A stretch of 5,839 nucleotides of DNA, taken from assembly GCA_947470205.1 (NCBI GenBank), contig CANISK010000101.1:1-5839 (forward strand), written 5' to 3'. This stretch comes from Neisseriaceae bacterium. GTDB lineage: Bacteria; Pseudomonadota; Gammaproteobacteria; Burkholderiales; UBA11063. The notes under the pieces are model-generated. The model made no database searches. It had not been told where the DNA came from and was given only the letters and a program-made list of their open reading frames with translations. Position 1 is the stretch's first letter, and each line of letters opens with the position of its first letter. The translations under genes were made by a program, and so were the position numbers. Shown piece after piece: positions 4,950 to 5,839 of the stretch.

Positions 4950-5839
4950 TTATCCTATTTCCTCAATTTGCCAATTAGTAAATAAACTTTTAAATGTTTT
5001 AATTTTCATAGATATTATTTCAGATGCGGTGCTTCTATTTGTTGGATTTTGATATTTTTCAGGGTATGTATCATACGTTTCCTTAGACAATACACATGTA
5101 ATGTGATCGTGCGATTTAACTTTATCTATATAGATACATACAACATCTTCATTATCCATATCGTTAATGTTTGCAAAACTTATGGAATCCGTCACCTCTG
5201 CTAGCGGTTTACACTTAAATTTTCTACCAGCTAAGGCTAAAATCTTAAGTTCTGATTCCCAAAATTCAGGTAATGTTGGTCGTGGAGTATCTATATATGA
5301 AGTAACCTTACGAGGCCATGGTGAATTTTTGATAAATTGTTCAACGGGAGTTTTAAATTGAATTTTTGATAAAAAACTAGCTATGTGTGAAATTTTCTTT
5401 TTTGTATCTTGATCAAATTGCTCATGAAAATTTGTACAGTTCAATAAATGCAATAGATGATTATAATTTTGCTTAAAATCTTCGCTTTCCTTTATTGTTT
5501 GTGGTTCCAGAGATAAATCTTGAAAATTCGTAACCATATTATCTAAAAAATTTATAGCCTCTACTGATTTTATAATTGTTGGTGAATTATTTTGATATTT
5601 ATCTGAATTCTTCTTGTAGTCGTTATCTAAAATATCCTTTAAGTTATAAAAAATTCTTAGATGTGTATTCATGTTATAACGATCAGAACTCATCAAACAA
5701 GATTTAAATATTTCCGATGTGTTGTTTTTCATGGCATCAAATAATTTTTTACATTGTTCTCTATATTGCGGATTATCAGTTGGTATATTATTAAGTATAT
5801 GATTAGCTCCCACGAAATCTTTATGCGATATACTTTTAT
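4950..5839 (-). CDS. Hypothetical protein (N-terminus outside window)
   Basis: The frame is open from the right edge to TAA at 4950-4952. A GTG at 5811-5813 would give 287 residues, but the frame stays open upstream of it (KSISHKDF) and only a weak AAAGA precedes it, so the real start is probably beyond the window. I do not recognise the family. Numbered from the GTG, the protein is soluble-looking, hydrophilic and probably mostly helical over 1-160, with K/N/D/E-rich segments. A Pro/Trp/Arg-rich stretch (about 164-188, PWPRKV then TPRPTLPEFWESELK) follows. The C-terminal part, around VVCIYIDKV (224-232) and HITCVLSKE (237-245), looks like beta strands. There is no signal peptide, membrane span or clear catalytic motif. 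It has low G+C like the repeat gene and methyltransferase, so it is probably an accessory gene. The hairpin ending at 4786, followed by a T-tract, may terminate it. Confidence 0.75.
   Translation of the reverse strand, partial: KSISHKDFVGANHILNNIPTDNPQYREQCKKLFDAMKNNTSEIFKSCLMSSDRYNMNTHLRIFYNLKDILDNDYKKNSDKYQNNSPTIIKSVEAINFLDNMVTNFQDLSLEPQTIKESEDFKQNYNHLLHLLNCTNFHEQFDQDTKKKISHIASFLSKIQFKTPVEQFIKNSPWPRKVTSYIDTPRPTLPEFWESELKILALAGRKFKCKPLAEVTDSISFANINDMDNEDVVCIYIDKVKSHDHITCVLSKETYDTYPEKYQNPTNRSTASEIISMKIKTFKSLFTNWQIEEIG

Noticed and set aside
5811..5813. GTG as the true start of the right-hand hypothetical gene
   Set aside because: The frame stays open to the window edge and no good Shine-Dalgarno precedes the GTG; treated as an internal Val codon.
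4950..5839. Restriction endonuclease partner of the methyltransferase
   Set aside because: No clear PD-(D/E)xK, HNH or GIY-YIG motif, and the nitroreductase and a nearly 300-bp spacer separate the two genes.

Overview
This window looks like an AT-rich proteobacterial chromosome, possibly from a host-associated or intracellular bacterium. That is an inference from base composition, from the Allochromatium/YfhL-type ferredoxin and from the long tandem-repeat protein; I cannot name a genus. The sequence is mosaic. By hand counts on single sample lines, the thiolase and nitroreductase genes are about 45-50% G+C, while the repeat gene, the DNA methyltransferase and the right-hand hypothetical gene are about 22-35%. 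This suggests conserved metabolic genes interleaved with accessory or acquired ones.

Layout: Positions 1-1235 (+) hold the 3' part of a large gene. The first 600 bases are five nearly identical 120-bp units (40 residues each), and the array runs off the left edge. A roughly 210-residue unique C-terminal region follows, with an N/Q-rich linker and an acidic-hydrophobic tail. Each repeat reads as three short helices with a Gly/Ser-rich loop between the first two. This recalls TAL-effector-like (TALE/BAT) and mTERF nucleic-acid-binding repeats, and is the most interesting item in the window. Positions 1244-5839 are all on the minus strand. In transcription order they are: an unrecognised protein whose start lies beyond the right edge (5839-4950); a nearly 300-bp spacer with a strong 73-bp imperfect inverted repeat behind its own extended -10 motif (candidate small hairpin RNA or terminator); an FMN nitroreductase (4654-3989); a C5-cytosine DNA methyltransferase with an extended -10 promoter (3942-2767); an acetyl-CoA acetyltransferase (2699-1521); and a 2[4Fe-4S] ferredoxin (1495-1244) that probably shares the thiolase transcript. 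The ferredoxin and repeat genes converge with only 8 bp between their stops.

How they work together: thiolase and ferredoxin are probably a small co-transcribed metabolic pair (acetoacetyl-CoA formation and electron transfer), though no shared pathway can be proven here. The methyltransferase has no recognisable restriction partner in the window. The repeat protein could be a DNA- or RNA-binding effector or regulator. That is a structural inference from sequence pattern, not a demonstrated homology.
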